A stretch of 64,000 nucleotides of DNA from NCBI RefSeq assembly GCF_002723935.1, contig NZ_BEWM01000003.1, positions 62,001-126,000 of the forward strand. Direction: 5' to 3'. The position numbers were made by a program, and so were the translations under genes. Position 1 is the stretch's first letter; the number at the start of each line of letters is the position of its first letter. Below the pieces are notes generated by a model that saw only the letters and a list, made by a program, of their open reading frames with translations, had not been told where the DNA came from and did not search any database. This DNA comes from Gluconobacter cerinus (GTDB lineage Bacteria > Pseudomonadota > Alphaproteobacteria > Acetobacterales > Acetobacteraceae). Shown piece after piece: positions 34,912 to 45,163 of this stretch.

Positions 34912-35879
34912 GCTCGGTTTCCTGAGGCGGGCGGTTGTGGGGCGGAATTACGAACCAGGGCGCGCAACCGGGCGCTGCGTGCTCTGGGGTTATCCCGCGC
35001 TTCCTCTTCCGTGGCAGGCAGGGGGCGGGAATACAGGAGAGAAAAAGCCGAAGGCTCTTTCCGGACAGGCGCCGGGTCATAGCGGGACGGATTGGCGGTA
35101 CGACCTGCCAGTTCCGCCATGGCGCGCTTGGCTAGACGATCTTCAAGGGAATGGAAGGTCACAACAACGAACACGCCGCCTGGAGCCAGAAGGCGAGGGG
35201 CTGCCTCCAGCGCGCGTTCCAGTTCGCCCAGCTCGTCGTTCACAGCAATCCGGAGGCCCTGAAAGCTGCGTGTAGCGGGATCGATCTTGGAGCGGTCTTT
35301 GGGGACGCAGGACCGAACAATATGCGCGAGGCGGCCCGTGGTCGTAATGGGTTCTTCCGCGCGGGCTGCCACAATGGCGCGTGCGATGCGACGGGACAGC
35401 TTCTCTTCGCCATAACGATAGAGAACATCCGCCAGATCACCTTCCTTCATGGAATTTACCAGATCGGCAGCAGAAGGGCCTTCGCCTCCCATGCGCATAT
35501 CCAGCGGGCCATCATTACGGAAAGAAAAGCCGCGTTCAGCCTGATCAATCTGGAAGGAAGAAACACCGAGATCCAGAACGATGCCGTCAAACGGTCCGTC
35601 CTGGCCCACAAGCGCTTCCATGTCCCCGAATGTTCCCTGATGCATGAACAGTCGACCATTGGCCTGCTCGACCATGGCTTCACCACGGGCAATCGCAGTC
35701 GGGTCACGGTCAATGCCGTGCAGGGTGCAATCTGCGCTGTTGAGTATGGCACGTGCGTAACCGCCGCCGCCAAATGTTCCATCCAGATACCGGCCGCCTT
35801 CACGCGGGGAAAGTGCTTCGAGCACCTCCTTCAGCATGACGGGAACATGTCCTTGATGGACGAGCGTGATTGCGTTCAT
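34908..35879 (-). CDS. rsmH: 16S rRNA (cytosine(1402)-N4)-methyltransferase
   Basis: RsmH (MraW) methylates C1402 of 16S rRNA with SAM. The 323-residue protein has [13 protein letters not shown] at the start, the SAM loop [38 protein letters not shown] with the adjacent PLDMRM motif, and [14 protein letters not shown]. It overlaps mraZ and ftsL by four bases each. Confidence 0.97.
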   Translation of the reverse strand: MNAITLVHQGHVPVMLKEVLEALSPREGGRYLDGTFGGGGYARAILNSADCTLHGIDRDPTAIARGEAMVEQANGRLFMHQGTFGDMEALVGQDGPFDGIVLDLGVSSFQIDQAERGFSFRNDGPLDMRMGGEGPSAADLVNSMKEGDLADVLYRYGEEKLSRRIARAIVAARAEEPITTTGRLAHIVRSCVPKDRSKIDPATRSFQGLRIAVNDELGELERALEAAPRLLAPGGVFVVVTFHSLEDRLAKRAMAELAGRTANPSRYDPAPVRKEPSAFSLLYSRPLPATEEEARDNPRARSARLRALVRNSAPQPPASGNRA

Positions 35880-36346
35880 GCCGCATCTCCGGTGGCCGGT
35901 TTGCGGCTGCTGGTAAGTTCTTTTGCCCGTGCGCGGGCCTGATGACGACGCTCTGCTGCTGCGGCGGGATTCCAGATCTGGAAAACGCGACCCAGTCCCA
36001 TGAAGGACACTTCGTCGCTTAACGATGCATGGGCGCGCAGAACATCGGGAAGAATGATCCGGCCTTCCTTGTCGCTGTCGAGCGGATACGCATCTGCGTA
36101 AAGGCTGGCCGCCAGATCTTCGTGGTCTTCAGAGAACGGATCGTATTCGTCCAGAGGCTGCGCCAGAGAGGCGAAAGCGGCGGACGTCCAGGCCTCGATG
36201 CACGGATGAAGATGTGAGGGCCGAAGAATGACCAGCGCTTCGCCAGGCTGAGCCTGCGTTCTGAGAGCGGATCGGAAGGGGGCCGGAATGGAAACACGTC
36301 CCTTGGCGTCAAAGCGGTTCTGATGTGTGCCGAGGAACATGCTCAT
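35876..36346 (-). CDS. mraZ: Transcriptional regulator MraZ
   Basis: MraZ is the double AbrB-like DNA-binding autorepressor at the head of dcw clusters. The 156-residue protein has [22 protein letters not shown] and a second repeat with [18 protein letters not shown], both carrying the DxxxR motif. ATG at 36346 is preceded by AAGGGAGG 10 bases away. Starts at 36340 (MFLG) or 36367 are possible. The C-terminal 15 residues are a species-specific tail. Three operator-like repeats lie upstream. Confidence 0.94.
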   Translation of the reverse strand: MSMFLGTHQNRFDAKGRVSIPAPFRSALRTQAQPGEALVILRPSHLHPCIEAWTSAAFASLAQPLDEYDPFSEDHEDLAASLYADAYPLDSDKEGRIILPDVLRAHASLSDEVSFMGLGRVFQIWNPAAAAERRHQARARAKELTSSRKPATGDAA

Positions 36347-36411
36347 TGATGATGTGCCTCCCTTCACTTCAGGACTTGCGCAAGGTGATCAGGTATTTCT
36401 CTGTTCTTTCT

Positions 36412-36436
36412 TGGGATACCATGGGATTTCATGGGA
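36412..36436 (-). promoter_or_regulatory. MraZ operator: three TGGGA repeats, 10-bp period
   Basis: On the plus strand TGGGA occurs at 36412, 36422 and 36432, each separated by exactly five bases. This matches the TGGGN-N5 triple repeat known to bind MraZ in E. coli. The repeats lie 66-90 bases upstream of the mraZ start and overlap the candidate promoter, so binding would block it. On the mraZ coding strand they read TCCCA. Confidence 0.75.
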
Positions 36437-36442
36437 CGTCAA
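36413..36442 (-). promoter_or_regulatory. Candidate dcw (Pmra) promoter
   Basis: On the minus strand a TTGACG -35 box (36442-36437) and a weak TATCCC -10 box (36418-36413) are spaced by 18 bases. The TGGGA repeats lie inside the spacer and -10. The surrounding 36443-36600 is AT-rich and carries a CCGCAG/CTGCGG inverted repeat at 36461-36476. Confidence 0.45.
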
Positions 36443-36631
36443 ACATATATCTGCGAAAAACCGCAGAAAACTGCGGCTATTTTCATAGTGGAAATTGTGA
36501 CGCGATTTTTTGCTGTTTGTTAGGAATTATCAGGGATAATCGCACGGCGAGATCTATACCTGCCGTTATTTGTTCCCTTTATGTTCTCATGGCGTAGCTT
36601 TTGAGAATTACTGGAGAACGTTTTTCATCAG

Positions 36632-37042
36632 AGGTGCCAGACGGCCTGTAAGCCGGGTTCTGTCCGCCAAAAGGCGGGACGATCATTCCTCTGGGACATG
36701 CATCGCTGCATGCCTCACGCAACCAACCCGAACGACGGAGTGAGACGCTCCCGGCTGCCTTGCGGCAGCCTGCCGTTCCTATTCGGTTTTGCTCCCGGTA
36801 GGGTTTACCGTGACCGACGCCGTTGCCGGCATCGCGGTGTGCTTTTACCACACCGTTTCGCCCTTACCCGCGACGTATTCCAAGAAGGAACAGTCCGGCG
36901 GGCGGTCTGTTTTCTGTGGCACTGTCCCTAGGGTCGCCCCCGCCGGCTGTTAGCCGGTACCGTTGTCCCATGGAGCCCGGACTTTCCTCCATGACGGGGA
37001 TCCTCATCCCAGTCACAGCGACCGTCCAGCCGTCTGGCGGTG
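36632..37042 (-). ncRNA. rnpB: RNase P RNA, class A
   Basis: The minus strand carries the catalytic core of the RNA that matures tRNA 5' ends. The 5' P1 strand GCCAGACGG (37038-37030) pairs with CCGTCTGGC (36644-36636). The conserved region GAGGAAAGTCCGGGCTCC and the CAGAACCCGGCTTA 3' segment are visible, as is the GGGTAAACCCTACCGGGAG type core. Ends are estimated from P1, giving about 410 nt. Confidence 0.92.
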
Positions 37043-37045
37043 CGG

Positions 37046-37074
37046 ACCTTGCGCCGGGAGCGTTTGCGGGTCAA
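37046..37074 (-). promoter_or_regulatory. Candidate rnpB promoter
   Basis: TTGACC (37074-37069) and a poor -10 CAAGGT (37051-37046) are 17 bases apart on the minus strand. A start site about 7 bases later would fall at the predicted 5' end of rnpB, which supports the call despite the weak -10. Confidence 0.4.
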
Positions 37075-37112
37075 GGGCAGACTTTGTTCTGGTTTCTCTG
37101 CATGATGCTGGA

Positions 37113-38105
37113 ATGAAACCAGTATTTGCCCTGAGGCTGTTTCTTGCATGGCTCGCATGGCAGGCTCGCCGCCGAGGTATTGTACGTCCGGCAGTGCCTG
37201 TTGAGGTGGTGCCAGAGATCCCCGGTCCGGTCCCATCGCCGGATGTGCTGAAGCAGATCCGGAAGATCACCGGGCGCCCCAGCTTTCCGCAATGCCTGTC
37301 ATCGCTGCGGATACGCAAATGGGTAGACATCAGGGTTCCAGGCGAAGAAGGATTGCGACCTGCACGCCTGTATCGGCCAAGAGGGACCGTATCGGGCGTG
37401 GTGCTGTTCCTGCACGGTGGCGGATTCGTACATTGCGATACGACGTCACATCACGGAATCTGTTGCCGCCTGGCTGCGTCTTCAGGCGCGATGGTTCTGT
37501 CTCTTGATTACCGTCTGGCACCAGAGCATCGCTTCCCAGCAGGCCTAAGAGACGCGCAGGCAGCCCTTCAATGGCTTAAACTTGCGGCGCCGGATCTGCC
37601 GATTGCTGTAGCAGGGGATAGTGCGGGTGGAAATCTGTCAGCTGTTTTGGCGCAATGGAGTCGCTCACAGCCTGATCTGCAACTGGCTGCCCAGGTTCTT
37701 TATTATCCAGCCCTGAGTGGCCCGGTCATTCCTTTATCCCGGCATGATTACGCTGAGGGTTACATGCTGACGACAGACCTTCTGTATTGGTATTGTTCTC
37801 AGACGCTCTCATCGCCCGATCAACTGTTCGATCCGGAATTTTCGCCTGTTTTTGCGGATCATCTCAGTGATCTTCCTCAAGCGATGATCGTGACAGCCGG
37901 GTTTGACCCTTTGCGTGGAGAAGGTGAACTTTACACGCGATTACTCAGGGAGGCTGGAGGAACCGTTAAATACCGGGTGTTTCCACGTATGATTCATGGC
38001 TTTCTGAACGGGTATACCCTGTTCAGGGATGGGCGGACGGCATTGCGGGAAGGGGGCGTATTTTTACGGGAGGCTTTCAGGAAGGCCGGATCACGACCTT
38101 CCTGA
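37113..38105 (+). CDS. Alpha/beta hydrolase, hormone-sensitive-lipase family
   Basis: This 330-residue esterase-like protein has the oxyanion-hole motif LFLHGGGFVH (about residue 95), the nucleophile serine in AVAGDSAGGNLS, an acid in IVTAGFDPLRGEGE and the catalytic histidine in PRMIHGFLNGY. This is the complete HSL/bHSL triad. The natural substrate is unknown; relatives cleave short acyl esters. ATG at 37113 was chosen because the longer frame from 36963 lies across rnpB. Confidence 0.85.
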   Translation: MKPVFALRLFLAWLAWQARRRGIVRPAVPVEVVPEIPGPVPSPDVLKQIRKITGRPSFPQCLSSLRIRKWVDIRVPGEEGLRPARLYRPRGTVSGVVLFLHGGGFVHCDTTSHHGICCRLAASSGAMVLSLDYRLAPEHRFPAGLRDAQAALQWLKLAAPDLPIAVAGDSAGGNLSAVLAQWSRSQPDLQLAAQVLYYPALSGPVIPLSRHDYAEGYMLTTDLLYWYCSQTLSSPDQLFDPEFSPVFADHLSDLPQAMIVTAGFDPLRGEGELYTRLLREAGGTVKYRVFPRMIHGFLNGYTLFRDGRTALREGGVFLREAFRKAGSRPS

Positions 38106-38114
38106 GTAGAAGCT

Positions 38115-38579
38115 TTAAAGCCGCAGTTCGTGGAACGTACCAGGCGTTCCTGCATCGGTTTGAATCGTGCGCTCACTGCGATCAACCTTCAGGCTGAACA
38201 GTTTGTCAGCTGACGGTTTATCTCCGGGGCAGCCATTACCATGGCGTCCCAAGACATCAATGTCCGGATTATTCTCGGCAGCATTGCCATTCACAACGAA
38301 CACGAGACAACGTTTGGGCATGTCCGTCAGTCCGTCGTTGGTCACGACAAGTCGCAGATGTTCCACAAGGGCTGTATTATCGAACCAGCTCAGCTTGTTG
38401 AATGTGAACTTGTCGTAGGAAAAATCCAAAAGTCCGGAACGAACGACCACGAACATCAGCAGAAACGCCGGCACCACAATCAGGAGCCGGCGCATCAGGT
38501 GCTGTTTGAGTGTACGGGGCGGACGCCGTGTGCCCCGTGTAAAACGGGGCTTCGCGTTCGCGGGGTCAGTCAAAAGCAA
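38115..38579 (-). CDS. Hypothetical membrane-anchored protein
   Basis: I do not recognise this 154-residue protein. It has a basic N-terminus, one membrane helix at about residues 32-48 (RRLLIVVPAFLLMFVVV) and a probably periplasmic domain containing two cysteines that could pair. The frame starts with TTG directly after the zwf stop codon and could use the GGAG inside the zwf end, implying coupling. ATG at 38495 is the alternative start. Confidence 0.55.
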   Translation of the reverse strand: MLLTDPANAKPRFTRGTRRPPRTLKQHLMRRLLIVVPAFLLMFVVVRSGLLDFSYDKFTFNKLSWFDNTALVEHLRLVVTNDGLTDMPKRCLVFVVNGNAAENNPDIDVLGRHGNGCPGDKPSADKLFSLKVDRSERTIQTDAGTPGTFHELRL

Positions 38580-40049
38580 TTACTCCATGTCTTCGTGCCA
38601 CTTGTCGCCCTTGTCGGCGAGCAGCGCTGCAGATTTCTCCGGACCGTAAGACCCGGCGCTATAAGTCTGCATCGGCACCTGGTTCTCGCTCCAGGCCTTG
38701 AGCACAGGTTCGGCCCAGCGCCATGCCGCTTCAACTTCGTCACGGCGAATGAACAGAACCGGATTCCCACGCACCGCGTCAAGCAGAAGGCGCTCATACG
38801 AGTCCGGGAAGGGGAGGCCGCCTTCCATGCGGATTGTCGTGTCGAGATCTGCCGTACGCAAGGTATAGGCGTCCAGAGCCGGGTTCTTGACGTTCAGCTG
38901 TAGCTCAACACCCTCATTCGGCTGAATGCGAATAACCAGCCGGTTTCCCGGTGGCGTCGCACCAAACAAAGCTGTCGGCGCAGCACGGAAGCGAATAACG
39001 ATCTCGCTAACCTTGCGTGCAGAGCGTTTGGCCGTCCGGATATAGAAAGGAACGCCTTTCCAGCGTGGGGTATCAACCCAGGCACGCACTGCGGCGTATG
39101 TTTCCGTGTTGCTCGGTTGTCCCAGCTCTTCCAGATAGCCTGGAACGCTCTGGCCACCGACAACGCCAGCAGTGTACTGCGCGCGGACGGTCTCAGAAGC
39201 GACAGTCTCATCCGTAATCGGGCGCAGTGCGTTTAGCACGGCCAGCTTGGCATTACGGACGGTATCGGCTTCCAGGGAATCAGGCGCTTCCATCGCGACC
39301 AGACACAACACCTGCAGGAGATGATTCTGGATCATGTCTCGCATGGCGCCTGACGTGTCGTAGTAGGATGCGCGACCTTCAACCCCGACGGTTTCAGCAG
39401 CCGTGATCTGAACGCTCTCGATCTGCTCGGCAGACCAGACGGCGTTCATGATCGGATTGGCAAAGCGAAGAGCCAGAACGTTCTGGACCGTCTCTTTCCC
39501 GAGATAATGGTCAATACGATAGACCTGATTCTCAGGGAAATACTGGCCCACGCCGTCATTGATGGCTGTCGCAGTCGCCATATCCGTGCCGATCGGCTTT
39601 TCCAGCACGACGCGCGAATGCGGCGATACGAGATTGTGGCTGTGAAGATTTTCGCAAATTCTTCCGTACAGCTGAGGTGCCGTCGCGAAGTAATAGACGC
39701 GGATCCGGTCAGCCGGGGCTTCGGAGAGAATGGAGGACAGGGCGCTCCACTCACTGTCGGCTTTCGTGCCATCAAGTGTGACGTAGTGTAAAAGTCCGAG
39801 AAAACGGTCTACGAGGACCGGAGATCGGACATCATCGGGGATGAAGCGTTCCAGCGCCTCTTTGGCGCGGGCAACATAGCCGTCCCGGTCGATATCCGTA
39901 CGGGCGGTACCAATGATGCGGGCATCGTCTGGTATCTGTCCCATGCGGAGACGGTTATAAAGCGCAGGCAGAAGCTTGCGCATTGTGAGATCGCCGGTGG
40001 CGCCAAAGATAACATAGTCGAATGGTTCGACTTGCTGGACGTGTTCCAT
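38580..40049 (-). CDS. zwf: Glucose-6-phosphate 1-dehydrogenase
   Basis: Zwf oxidises glucose 6-phosphate to 6-phosphogluconolactone, feeding the pentose phosphate pathway, the main sugar route in acetic acid bacteria. The 489-residue protein has the nucleotide-binding IFGATGDLTMRKLLPALY, the lysine motif VVLEKPIGTDMAT and the active-site signature RIDHYLGKETVQN. ATG at 40049 gives the family-typical N-terminus. The longer open frame to 40613 overlaps gapR on the other strand and is rejected. Confidence 0.96.
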   Translation of the reverse strand: MEHVQQVEPFDYVIFGATGDLTMRKLLPALYNRLRMGQIPDDARIIGTARTDIDRDGYVARAKEALERFIPDDVRSPVLVDRFLGLLHYVTLDGTKADSEWSALSSILSEAPADRIRVYYFATAPQLYGRICENLHSHNLVSPHSRVVLEKPIGTDMATATAINDGVGQYFPENQVYRIDHYLGKETVQNVLALRFANPIMNAVWSAEQIESVQITAAETVGVEGRASYYDTSGAMRDMIQNHLLQVLCLVAMEAPDSLEADTVRNAKLAVLNALRPITDETVASETVRAQYTAGVVGGQSVPGYLEELGQPSNTETYAAVRAWVDTPRWKGVPFYIRTAKRSARKVSEIVIRFRAAPTALFGATPPGNRLVIRIQPNEGVELQLNVKNPALDAYTLRTADLDTTIRMEGGLPFPDSYERLLLDAVRGNPVLFIRRDEVEAAWRWAEPVLKAWSENQVPMQTYSAGSYGPEKSAALLADKGDKWHEDME

Positions 40050-40228
40050 GGGTGCTCTCTGACCTCTCGAACCCGGATTGTCGGGGGAAAAGGGTTTAGG
40101 GTTCAGGCCTTTGCAGGCAGGGTCTAGTTCCGCTCTGGGGGGCTTTATGTCAAGGGAACGGGCATGCACGACATCGGGAGGAGGCATCACGGAAACGCGT
40201 GCGTTCCCTAAATGTGCACATAATTCCG

Positions 40229-40257
40229 TTGACCTCCCAAGCCTTGGCGCGATAAGC
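40229..40257 (+). promoter_or_regulatory. Candidate gapR promoter
   Basis: TTGACC (40229-40234) and ATAAGC (40252-40257) are 17 bases apart, about 55 bases before the gapR start. The -35 is near consensus and the -10 is partial. Confidence 0.4.
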
Positions 40258-40313
40258 CGCGCGGCTGGTGTCGCATCTCTGCGATGCCCCGGACTTATGC
40301 CTGAAAAAGGAAA

Positions 40314-40586
40314 ATGAACATGGACGCAGAAAGCAAAATCGAAGGCGCCGCAACGGGTGGCATTGCTGCTGACCGCCTGCGCTCCATCATTGAGCGGGTC
40401 GAGCGTCTGGAGGAAGAACGCAAGGCTTTGGCGGGTGACATCAAGGATATTTTCTCTGAAGCGAAGTCTGCTGGTTTTGACGTGAAGGTGATCAAGCAGA
40501 TCATCAAGCTGCGCAAGCAGGAGCCTGCGGAAGTGGAAGAGCAGGAAACGCTTCTTGATATCTATCGCCGCGCTCTTGGCATGTAA
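40314..40586 (+). CDS. GapR-family nucleoid-associated protein (DUF2312)
   Basis: The 90-residue helical protein contains LRSIIERVERLEEERKALAGDIKDIFSEAKSAGFDVK followed by a KQIIKLRK segment, the signature of DUF2312. In Caulobacter the family member GapR binds overtwisted AT-rich DNA and helps replication. AAGGA lies four bases before ATG 40314. A second ATG two codons later is possible. It is divergent from zwf. Confidence 0.88.
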   Translation: MNMDAESKIEGAATGGIAADRLRSIIERVERLEEERKALAGDIKDIFSEAKSAGFDVKVIKQIIKLRKQEPAEVEEQETLLDIYRRALGM

Positions 40587-40644
40587 TCCGGCGTCTCCGG
40601 ATCGAACCCGCATTGTCTGGCTCTCTTAATATCCGGACCGGAGC

Positions 40645-41235
40645 ATGATGCCCGATATTTCATGGTTGCCCTTATGGGCATTGATGTCTCTGCTGATCAT
40701 TGTCGGCCTGTTCGCGCTGGCTCTGGTCTGCATGCCGTTTGCCGTTTTCGGTGTTAAGCCACGGTTGCAGGAACTCGAGTTCCAGATTGGAGAACTGCGT
40801 GCAGAGCTTCAATCCCTGTCCCTGCGTCTGACGGCCCCGCCGTCAGACCGGATGGTTGCCGCCGGGCGCCTTGCTGACGAGAAGAGCCCGACTGCCGGTG
40901 TTCGTGCGCCTGTTCAGAAAACGCCCTCAGTTGAGCGCGTACCTTCGGAGCCGGCAGATTATTTTGAGCCTGCCGCTGTCGTGCGTGCTGAGGGACCGTC
41001 CTATGAAGACGGTCCGTTGGTGGCTGACCCTGATGCTCTGCGCAGAGTGGCCAAGAAGCCTGAGGCCTCTAAAAAAAGCTGGTCCCGCGCTCCTTGGGAG
41101 GGTGAGCAGACGCGACAGAGCGCTGCGCGGGAGCGGGAAGAGCTTGCCCCTCGGTCTGTATCTACTCGAAATGACGATGATGAGGCTTTTAGAGCCCGTG
41201 CGGAGCCGAAGCTCCGGTGGCCTCCAAGAGGCTAG
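40645..41235 (+). CDS. Hypothetical membrane protein with charged cytoplasmic tail
   Basis: This 196-residue protein has one strong membrane helix (about residues 10-34), then a short coiled coil (LQELEFQIGELRAELQSLSLRL), then about 130 disordered residues rich in Pro, Glu, Arg and Ser. I recognise no domain. It is 58 bp after gapR on the same strand and may share its transcript. Confidence 0.6.
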   Translation: MMPDISWLPLWALMSLLIIVGLFALALVCMPFAVFGVKPRLQELEFQIGELRAELQSLSLRLTAPPSDRMVAAGRLADEKSPTAGVRAPVQKTPSVERVPSEPADYFEPAAVVRAEGPSYEDGPLVADPDALRRVAKKPEASKKSWSRAPWEGEQTRQSAAREREELAPRSVSTRNDDDEAFRARAEPKLRWPPRG

Positions 41236-41259
41236 ACACAAATTTGTGCTGGAAAGGCT

Positions 41260-42396
41260 TTAGTGCTGATCCAGCACAAGGTCATCGCGATGAATCAGAA
41301 CATCGCGACCACGATAGCCTAGAAGCTGCTCCATTTCCTCGGAGCGATGGCCGATAAGCTTCGTGCACTCTTGGGCTGTGTAGGACGCTAGGCCGCGACC
41401 CAGCACATCTCCCTGCTCATCTTTGATCAGCACCAGATCTCCGCGCTCAAAGTGCCCGTCAATCGCGGTAACGCCGGCAGGCAGGAGTGACGCGCCCACA
41501 ATCAGGGCATTTCGCGCTCCCGCGTCAACCACAAGAGCTCCCTTGGGATGCAGGCTGCTTCCAATCCAACGTTTGCGAGCAGAGCCAGTATCCGTCTGGG
41601 GAAGGAACCAGGTGCATAAACCACCATCCAGGAGTTTCTGAATGGGATTCTGTGCCTGTCCTGCCGCAATAACCATGGATGCGCCCGCACGGTTGGCAAT
41701 GCGGGCTGCCATAAGTTTCGTGCGCATTCCACCAGACGAATAGCCAGGTGGAGGCTCGCCCCCCATAGCCATAATGTCGTCCGTCACTTGCTCAATGACT
41801 GGAATATGACGCGCCGCTGGATCCGTGCGCGGGTCAGCCGTGTAAAGACCGTCAATGTCGGAAAGGAGCACAAGACAGTCCGCTTCAATCATCTGTGCCA
41901 CACGGGCACCTAGGCGATCATTGTCACCAAAGCGGATTTCTGAGGTGGCGATGGCATCATTTTCATTGATGACGGGAATGCAGCCCAAGTCCAGCAGTGT
42001 CTGGAGTGTGGCGCGAGCATTCAGATGGCGCTCACGGCTTTCTGTATCGTCGGGCGTGAGAAGTAGCTGACCGGCGACAAGTCCATGCTGGGCGAGGGCA
42101 TCGCTCCAGCCCTGAGCAAGGCCAATCTGACCGACAGTAGCAAGCGCCTGCTTCTCGTCGAGGCGCAGGCGGCGGTTCATCAGACCCAGTTGATGTCTTG
42201 CAAGTGAAATTGCCCCTGAGGATACAACAACAACTTCTGTGCCCGCTTTCTTTAGGCTGGCGATGTCCTCACAGACACTGCGCAGCCAATCGGCCCGCAG
42301 CGCTGCCTGTGCGCCATCAACAAGAAGAGCGCTTCCAACCTTGATAACAATCCGGCGCGCCTGCGCCAGTTGAGGGGCAGGGGCCTTGGCGGTCAT
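41260..42396 (-). CDS. proB: Glutamate 5-kinase
   Basis: ProB phosphorylates glutamate in proline synthesis. The 378-residue protein has the amino-acid kinase domain ([48 protein letters not shown]) and a C-terminal PUA domain from about residue 280. ATG at 42396 overlaps the obgE stop as ATGA. The frame extending to 42561 lies inside obgE. Confidence 0.96.
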   Translation of the reverse strand: MTAKAPAPQLAQARRIVIKVGSALLVDGAQAALRADWLRSVCEDIASLKKAGTEVVVVSSGAISLARHQLGLMNRRLRLDEKQALATVGQIGLAQGWSDALAQHGLVAGQLLLTPDDTESRERHLNARATLQTLLDLGCIPVINENDAIATSEIRFGDNDRLGARVAQMIEADCLVLLSDIDGLYTADPRTDPAARHIPVIEQVTDDIMAMGGEPPPGYSSGGMRTKLMAARIANRAGASMVIAAGQAQNPIQKLLDGGLCTWFLPQTDTGSARKRWIGSSLHPKGALVVDAGARNALIVGASLLPAGVTAIDGHFERGDLVLIKDEQGDVLGRGLASYTAQECTKLIGHRSEEMEQLLGYRGRDVLIHRDDLVLDQH

Positions 42397-43403
42397 GCCA
42401 GCTTGCTTTCCTTTGCTGCATTGACACGATCCTGAAGGAGCCGGAGTAACTCGGGCAGGCCTTCGCCTGTCACGCCGGAGAGTGTCAGCACTTCTGCGCC
42501 AGATGCTTTTGCAAGAGCCCGTTTTTTTGCTGATTTCTGTTCGGCGGTCAGAGAATCGCACTTGTTGAGCACAATGATTTCAGGCTTGGCGGCCAGCACC
42601 GGATCATACGCTTCAAGCTCATTCCGGATCAGGCGCCAGTGCTTTACAATCTGCGATTCTGTTCCATCAATCAGATGAAGCAGCGTTGCACAGCGTTCGA
42701 CATGGCCTAGGAAGCGGTCTCCGAGGCCTGCGCCTTCGCTTGCGCCTTCGATCAGTCCCGGAATATCCGCAATTACGAACTCTTCAGTCGTATTCAGGCG
42801 TACGACACCAAGCTGCGGATGCAGAGTGGTAAACGGGTAGTCTGCAATCTTCGGTCGTGCGCGGGATGCTACGGAAAGAAGCGTAGATTTGCCTGCATTC
42901 GGAAGGCCAACCAGGCCCACATCCGCAATGAGTTTCAGGCGAAGCCAGACCCAACGCTCTTCGCCCGGCCAACCCTTGTCGGCTCGGCGTGGCGCACGGT
43001 TGGTGCTGGTCTTGTAATGGGCATTGCCTCTGCCACCATCACCGCCGCGACACAGGAGGATCTCCTTGCCGTCTTCATCCAGATCCGCAAGGAGTGTCTC
43101 GCGGTCTTCATCGAAGATCTGCGTGCCGACGGGCACATTGATGATAACGTTTTCCGCAGCTGCGCCAGTTCTATCGGAACCTGCGCCGTTGCCGCCTTTA
43201 CGGGCCTTGAAATGCTGTGTGTATCGGAAGTCGATCAGCGTATTGAGGGCAGGGACGGCGCGGAAAAGAACATCGCCACCACGCCCGCCGTTACCACCGT
43301 CAGGGCCACCGAATTCGACATACTTTTCCCGACGGAAGGCGATCACGCCGTCACCGCCATCGCCGGAACGTACATAGATCTTGGCCTGGTCGAGAAATTT
43401 CAT
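42393..43403 (-). CDS. obgE: Obg GTPase (CgtA)
   Basis: ObgE is the essential ribosome-assembly and stress GTPase. The 336-residue protein has the glycine-rich Obg fold ([20 protein letters not shown]) for about 155 residues, then the G domain with [32 protein letters not shown] and NKCD. The C-terminal OCT extension is absent, as usual in proteobacteria. It follows rpmA after a terminator and is coupled to proB. Confidence 0.97.
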   Translation of the reverse strand: MKFLDQAKIYVRSGDGGDGVIAFRREKYVEFGGPDGGNGGRGGDVLFRAVPALNTLIDFRYTQHFKARKGGNGAGSDRTGAAAENVIINVPVGTQIFDEDRETLLADLDEDGKEILLCRGGDGGRGNAHYKTSTNRAPRRADKGWPGEERWVWLRLKLIADVGLVGLPNAGKSTLLSVASRARPKIADYPFTTLHPQLGVVRLNTTEEFVIADIPGLIEGASEGAGLGDRFLGHVERCATLLHLIDGTESQIVKHWRLIRNELEAYDPVLAAKPEIIVLNKCDSLTAEQKSAKKRALAKASGAEVLTLSGVTGEGLPELLRLLQDRVNAAKESKLA

Positions 43404-43423
43404 CGTATTATCCGCAACATATG

Positions 43424-43452
43424 AAAAAGGCCGGCCCTTGGGAGGACCGGCC
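43424..43452 (-). terminator. Rho-independent terminator after rpmA
   Basis: On the minus strand a 9-bp GC-rich stem (GGCCGGTCC with GGGCCGGCC, one G-U pair) with loop TCCCAA is followed by TTTTT. It lies 29 bases after the rpmA stop and separates rplU-rpmA from obgE-proB. Confidence 0.85.
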
Positions 43453-43480
43453 CTTCCGCTCGCGCTTGGGGCGCGGTGAC

Positions 43481-43747
43481 TTACTCGGCGGCTTCCGGCA
43501 GCGCCACGGAAACGTGGACGCGGCCTTCGGCGCGACGCTGGAACTTCACATGTCCGTCCACAAGGGCGAACAGTGTGTGATCGCGACCAATGCCGACATT
43601 GCTGCCAGCCTTCATCTTGGTTCCACGCTGACGGACAATGATGTTGCCTGCCAGAACGCTCTCGCCGCCGAACTTCTTGACGCCGAGACGGCGACCGGCG
43701 CTATCGCGCCCGTTACGACTGGAACCGCCTGCCTTTTTTTGTGCCAT
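43481..43747 (-). CDS. rpmA: 50S ribosomal protein L27
   Basis: The 88-residue protein begins [20 protein letters not shown] and continues [21 protein letters not shown], the standard L27 sequence. The N-terminal tail reaches the peptidyl-transferase centre. It is 26 bp downstream of rplU, the conserved L21-L27 operon, followed by obgE as in many bacteria. Confidence 0.98.
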   Translation of the reverse strand: MAQKKAGGSSRNGRDSAGRRLGVKKFGGESVLAGNIIVRQRGTKMKAGSNVGIGRDHTLFALVDGHVKFQRRAEGRVHVSVALPEAAE

Positions 43748-43773
43748 GGCTGTGTATCCTTCCTAGTGCGGCT

Positions 43774-44088
43774 TCAGGCCGCGTTGATCGCGTCGATGCG
43801 CAGCACGGTAACGTGCTGGCGGTGGCCATTCTTACGACGGCTGTTCTGACGGCGACGCTTCTTGAAGATGATGACCTTGGCCAGACGATCCTGTGCGACC
43901 ACGGTGGCCGTCACGGTTGCGCCAGCAACCAGCGGCGCGCCAACGGTCACGCTGCCTTCGCTGCCGACCATCAGGACGTCGGAGAAGGTCACGGTGCTAC
44001 CGGCTTCAGCCTCAAGCTTTTCAACCTTCAGGATGCTCTCAGGAGCAACACGGTACTGTTTTCCGCCTGTGCGGATGACTGCAAACAT
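43774..44088 (-). CDS. rplU: 50S ribosomal protein L21
   Basis: The 104-residue protein starts [20 protein letters not shown] and ends with the [16 protein letters not shown] segment and TVLRI, both diagnostic of L21. ATG at 44088 was chosen because the extra 34 codons upstream are not conserved. It is the first gene of rplU-rpmA. Confidence 0.98.
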   Translation of the reverse strand: MFAVIRTGGKQYRVAPESILKVEKLEAEAGSTVTFSDVLMVGSEGSVTVGAPLVAGATVTATVVAQDRLAKVIIFKKRRRQNSRRKNGHRQHVTVLRIDAINAA

Positions 44089-44374
44089 TCTGGAAACTCT
44101 CGCTGTTCCGATCTCTTGGCCGCTTTTGCCGGGGTATTCCCGGTCTGGCGCAGCCCAGTCGCTTCTTATCGTTGGTTCCTGACCGACCACATGGGACGGC
44201 TAGAACAGGCGGGTCGATACAAGGAGACAGCCTTCCAGTCAATCAAAAACAGCAAATTGTGAGTAGGTCATGCCATACTTTAATTAGGGAAAGAGTGGTG
44301 GCTCCCTCTTGCATTATGCTGAAAAGCCAGTCATAAGCCGCGCCATCGATCAGGTCTGCTTCTGTAGGCCGTAC

Positions 44375-44807
<433 letters not shown>

Positions 44808-44828
44808 GTGAACACCAACGAACCCAAG

Positions 44829-45107
44829 ATGAAAGAGCGTCATCGTTTGTCTCGCAGAGGCAATTGGGATTGGTGTGTGATGAATTCGATATGGCCTCCT
44901 CGTCGCTCTGAAGACATCTTTATAACGCGTCGTGAAGCTTCTGAGCGGCTACGCGTGTCTCTCTCCACAATCGACAGATACGTCGCAGCCGGCGAACTAG
45001 AACGTTTTAAGATCGGTCCGCGCCGGACTCTTTTTCGATTGCTTGATATCGAAAAACTCGTGCGTCATGACGACAGTCACTCTCATGCCGCCGCACAGCG
45101 CCATTAG
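44829..45107 (+). CDS. HTH (MerR-like/excisionase-type) DNA-binding protein
   Basis: The 92-residue product contains a winged-helix HTH_17 type domain, FITRREASERLRVSLSTIDRYVAAGELERFKIGPRRTLFR, followed by LLDIEKLV. This domain is used by AlpA/Xis-type excisionases and small regulators of islands. Its place beside the tRNA repeat fits a directionality factor (inference). Starts at GTG 44808 or ATG 44880 are possible, and the domain lies after all three. Confidence 0.65.
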   Translation: MKERHRLSRRGNWDWCVMNSIWPPRRSEDIFITRREASERLRVSLSTIDRYVAAGELERFKIGPRRTLFRLLDIEKLVRHDDSHSHAAAQRH

Positions 45108-45163
45108 GGGCCGATTTTTAACCCCCTAGCCAACCAGAGCCAAACATCTACAAGTCTCATTTC

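Noticed and set aside
40050-40613. N-terminal extension of zwf
   Set aside because: It crosses gapR on the other strand, and the family start is at 40049.
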